Assembly (NCBI GenBank): GCA_017559555.1
Contig: JAFYRH010000258.1
Span: forward strand, 1 to 7,937
DNA from: Clostridia bacterium
GTDB taxonomy: Bacteria > Bacillota > Clostridia > Oscillospirales > CAG-272
DNA: 7,937 nt
Direction of reading: 5' to 3'
Part shown: positions 5,522 to 7,937 of the stretch, piece by piece
Position numbering within the stretch: the first letter of the stretch is position 1
Layout: each line of letters starts with the position of its first letter
Notes under the pieces: model-generated
Told to the model about the DNA's origin: nothing
Database searches by the model: none
The model's input: only the letters and a program-made list of their open reading frames with translations
Made by a program: the position numbers and the translations under genes

Positions 5522-7897
5522 ATGAAGAAACTGCATTTGGTATCAAACGCACACCTCGACCCTGCCTGGCTTTGGCGATGGAATGAGGGTCTTGCTGAGG
5601 CGATTTCCACTTTTCGTGTAGCGGCAGACTTTTGCGAGGAATACGACGGCTATATTTTCAATCACAACGAGGCTTTGCTCTACGAATGGGTAGAGGAACA
5701 CGAGCCTGCCCTTTTTTCGCGTATTCAAAAGCTTGTTAAGGACGGCAAATGGAACATTGTTGGCGGTTGGTACCTCCAACCCGATTGCGTAATGACCTCG
5801 GGCGAAAGCCTGCTCTCGCAGATTTCTCTCGGCCGCAAATACTTTAAAGAAAAGTTTGGCGTAGAACCCAAAATTGCAATGAACGTGGACTCCTTTGGTC
5901 ACACACGCGGACTTGTGCAAATTCTCAACAAAACAGGCTTTGAAGCTTATCTCTCCAAACGCCCCGAGTGGCTTGCAGGCAACTTTTTGTGGCGCGGATT
6001 TGATGCGAGCACCATTCCCGTGCATAGCCTTTGGGACGGTTACGGTTCTCTCAAGGGGGAAGCCGTTAAAAAGATCAACGAGCACTTCTCTCACGGACCC
6101 GAACGCGAAGAATCAATGTGCATGTGGGGCATTGGCAACCACGGAGGCGGTGCCTCGCGCGAGGATTTGGAACAGATTGCCGAACGCATGAAAGAGGGCG
6201 ACATCGAAATGCTCCACTCCACGCCCGAAGCCTATTTTGCCTCTCTTGACCGCACAAAACTGCGCACCGTGAGTGAATCTCTCATCTCCTCGATGGTTGG
6301 ATGTTACACCTCGATGGTGCGTATGAAGCAAGCGCACAAAAAGCTTGAAAACCAAATTGCAACAACCGAAAAAATTATGAGCTATGCGGCTCTCTCCACC
6401 GATTTTGAATACAACACAGAAGAACTCCAAAAAGCGAAAAAAGCACTCGCGTTTTGCGAGTTTCATGACGTGCTCCCGGGTTCGGGCATCAAGCTCGTCG
6501 AAGAGGACGGTCTGCGTACCCTCGCATACGGCTCCGAAATTTGCGACAAGCTCTTTACCAAAGCCTTTTTCAAGCTCTGCCAAGGGCAAAAGAAAGGCAA
6601 CCGCAAGGAGATTCCCGTCATGCTCTTCAACCCCCACCCCTACCCCGTAGAGGGCGACTTTGAAATGAGCTTTATGCTCGAGGATCAAAACTGGAACGAG
6701 GCAGAAAAAACCGTTGCAACCGTTTACGATAAGGACGGACGTGACCTGCCCTCTCAAAGCGAAAAACCGAATTGCACCTTCAACCTCGATTGGCCGCAAA
6801 AGGTCAGCTTCCACGCCACGCTCGCACCTGCATCCATCAGCCGCTTTGATTGCCGTCTTGAGACCAAAAACAAGGCAGATTTGCCGATTTTCGATTACCC
6901 GTCGGATAAAATCGAAGTCAAAAACGAGCAGGTTACCATGTCCGTCGACCGCAAAACAGGTCTTTTCAGCTTTGCGGCAAACGGCAAGACCTTGGTCGAG
7001 AATGGCGGCGCTTTGGAATACTACCGCGACTGCGAGGACGCTTGGGCGATGACCACCGATAACTTCCGCCAAATCTTCGGCTCCTTTGAACTGATGAGCG
7101 ACTCTGAGGCGTGCGACTTCGTCGGTTACCCCGACGACAAAACGCCCAACGTGCGCGTGGTGGAGGACGGCGACGTTCGTACAAAGGTGCAAGCATTCTT
7201 CAAATACAACCGCTCCACGGCAATGGTCGAGTACACCCTGCCAAAGCACAGCAACTATATGGACGTTGACATTCTCGTCTTTTCGGGAGAACCGAATAAG
7301 ATGCTCAAATATCACGTTAACACCGCATTCGAAGGCGTTCCCGTAGGCGAGACCGCATTCGGACGTGAAGAGCTCTTCCACGACGAAAGAGAGGCAGTTT
7401 GCCACAAATGGTGTGGCATTCACAACGCAGATGACCGTCTTTACATCATCAATCGCGGCACACACGGTGGCAGTTTTACCAATCATTCGATGAAGATTTC
7501 CCTACTCCGCACCCCCATCTATTCAGCTCATACGATTGGGCCGAGACAACTTGCACCGCACGACCGTTGGTGCGACCACATGGATATGGGAGAAAGACGT
7601 TTCTCCTTCCGCATCACGGCAGATCCTCACGTCGACCTGATGGCGCAAGCCTTTAACGAGGAACCCTTCGCACTCTCCTTCTTCCCTTCGGGAGAAGGCG
7701 AACGCCCGATGCCTGCCATCACGCTCGACAACGAGAGAATTCTGCTCTCTTCGATGCGCAAAACCGATGACGGGTATCAAATAACGCTCTACAACACCAC
7801 CATCAAATCCGAAACCGCGCACGTTTCCATTCCTCAATTGGGATATGAAACCGACCTCGATTTTGGAAGATACGAACTCAAAATTATTGACATCTAA
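5522..7897 (+). CDS. Glycoside hydrolase family 38 alpha-mannosidase
   Basis: Retaining exo-alpha-mannosidase that needs a divalent metal (usually Zn) and removes terminal alpha-mannose. It has 791 residues, within the usual range for bacterial GH38. Seen: NAHLDPAWLW at 9-18 with metal ligands His11 and Asp13; NVDSFGH at 121-127 with Asp123 as predicted nucleophile and metal ligand; GNHGGG at 205-210; GCYTSMVRMK at 260-269; and EFHDVLPGSG at 313-322 with His315 as the fourth metal ligand. All expected active-site residues are present. Residues from about 360 onward are the beta-rich C-terminal region. There is no signal peptide, so it acts in the cytoplasm on imported small mannosides. The start has GGAG (5510-5513) 8 nt upstream. 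It is transcribed away from the hexuronate operon from a shared control region, which suggests a common substrate. Family certain; linkage and aglycone unknown. A 6-phospho-mannosyl substrate, as in MngB, is possible. Confidence 0.96.
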   Translation: MKKLHLVSNAHLDPAWLWRWNEGLAEAISTFRVAADFCEEYDGYIFNHNEALLYEWVEEHEPALFSRIQKLVKDGKWNIVGGWYLQPDCVMTSGESLLSQISLGRKYFKEKFGVEPKIAMNVDSFGHTRGLVQILNKTGFEAYLSKRPEWLAGNFLWRGFDASTIPVHSLWDGYGSLKGEAVKKINEHFSHGPEREESMCMWGIGNHGGGASREDLEQIAERMKEGDIEMLHSTPEAYFASLDRTKLRTVSESLISSMVGCYTSMVRMKQAHKKLENQIATTEKIMSYAALSTDFEYNTEELQKAKKALAFCEFHDVLPGSGIKLVEEDGLRTLAYGSEICDKLFTKAFFKLCQGQKKGNRKEIPVMLFNPHPYPVEGDFEMSFMLEDQNWNEAEKTVATVYDKDGRDLPSQSEKPNCTFNLDWPQKVSFHATLAPASISRFDCRLETKNKADLPIFDYPSDKIEVKNEQVTMSVDRKTGLFSFAANGKTLVENGGALEYYRDCEDAWAMTTDNFRQIFGSFELMSDSEACDFVGYPDDKTPNVRVVEDGDVRTKVQAFFKYNRSTAMVEYTLPKHSNYMDVDILVFSGEPNKMLKYHVNTAFEGVPVGETAFGREELFHDEREAVCHKWCGIHNADDRLYIINRGTHGGSFTNHSMKISLLRTPIYSAHTIGPRQLAPHDRWCDHMDMGERRFSFRITADPHVDLMAQAFNEEPFALSFFPSGEGERPMPAITLDNERILLSSMRKTDDGYQITLYNTTIKSETAHVSIPQLGYETDLDFGRYELKIIDI

Positions 7898-7937
7898 AAA
7901 AGAATTGTGGGGGAAACTTCTTGCAAGAAGTTTCCCC
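7896..7937 (+). terminator. Probable rho-independent, possibly bidirectional, terminator cut by right edge
   Basis: A perfect 28-bp palindrome fills 7910-7937: GGGGAAACTTC, a self-complementary TTGCAA centre, then GAAGTTTCCCC. It begins 12 nt after the mannosidase stop. Six A residues (7896-7901) precede it and would be the T tract for transcripts arriving from the right. The T tract for the rightward transcript would lie beyond the window. A fifth G at 7909 suggests the stem also continues past the edge. Confidence 0.82.

Noticed and set aside
6113..7486. 457-codon minus-strand open frame inside the mannosidase gene
   Set aside because: It lies wholly within a GH38 gene with complete catalytic motifs. 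It has no promoter or ribosome site and an unnatural, Val/Cys/Phe-rich composition.

Overview
The window holds parts of two divergently transcribed sugar-catabolic units that share one promoter region of about 250 bp (5268-5521). Base composition is near 50% GC in genes, with an AT-rich control region, G-rich Shine-Dalgarno sequences, consensus sigma-A promoters and TAA stops on the genes. This suggests a member of the Bacillota, probably an uncultured gut or rumen Clostridia. That placement is an inference from style and gene content, because no taxonomic marker gene is present.

Leftward unit (minus strand, 5267 down to the left edge). In transcription order it encodes: a xylose-isomerase-like TIM-barrel sugar isomerase/epimerase (4395-5267); two different Gfo/Idh/MocA NAD(P)-dependent oxidoreductases (3220-4395 and 2168-3178); glucuronate isomerase UxaC (814-2145); and mannonate dehydratase UxuA, cut by the window edge (1-764). 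Gaps run from a 1-nt overlap to 49 nt, and no terminator is visible between the genes, so this looks like one operon. It starts from a perfect consensus promoter (TTGACA, 17 bp, TATAAT with extended -10) at 5368-5396.

Rightward unit (plus strand). A single gene encodes a 791-residue cytoplasmic GH38 alpha-mannosidase (5522-7897). It has its own promoter (5418-5446) and is followed by a perfect 28-bp palindrome that reaches the right edge and is probably a rho-independent terminator.

Working together: UxaC and UxuA bracket the D-glucuronate -> D-fructuronate -> D-mannonate -> 2-keto-3-deoxygluconate route. The usual middle enzyme (fructuronate reductase UxuB) and a recognisable glucuronidase are not visible. 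Two Gfo/Idh oxidoreductases and a TIM-barrel isomerase stand in that place. The operon may therefore use a non-standard oxidoreductive step, either as a substitute for UxuB or as a 3-keto-glycoside type of bond cleavage. It may act on a glycan or glycolipid head group containing both mannose and a hexuronate. This is a hypothesis from gene context; the missing genes may simply lie left of the window.
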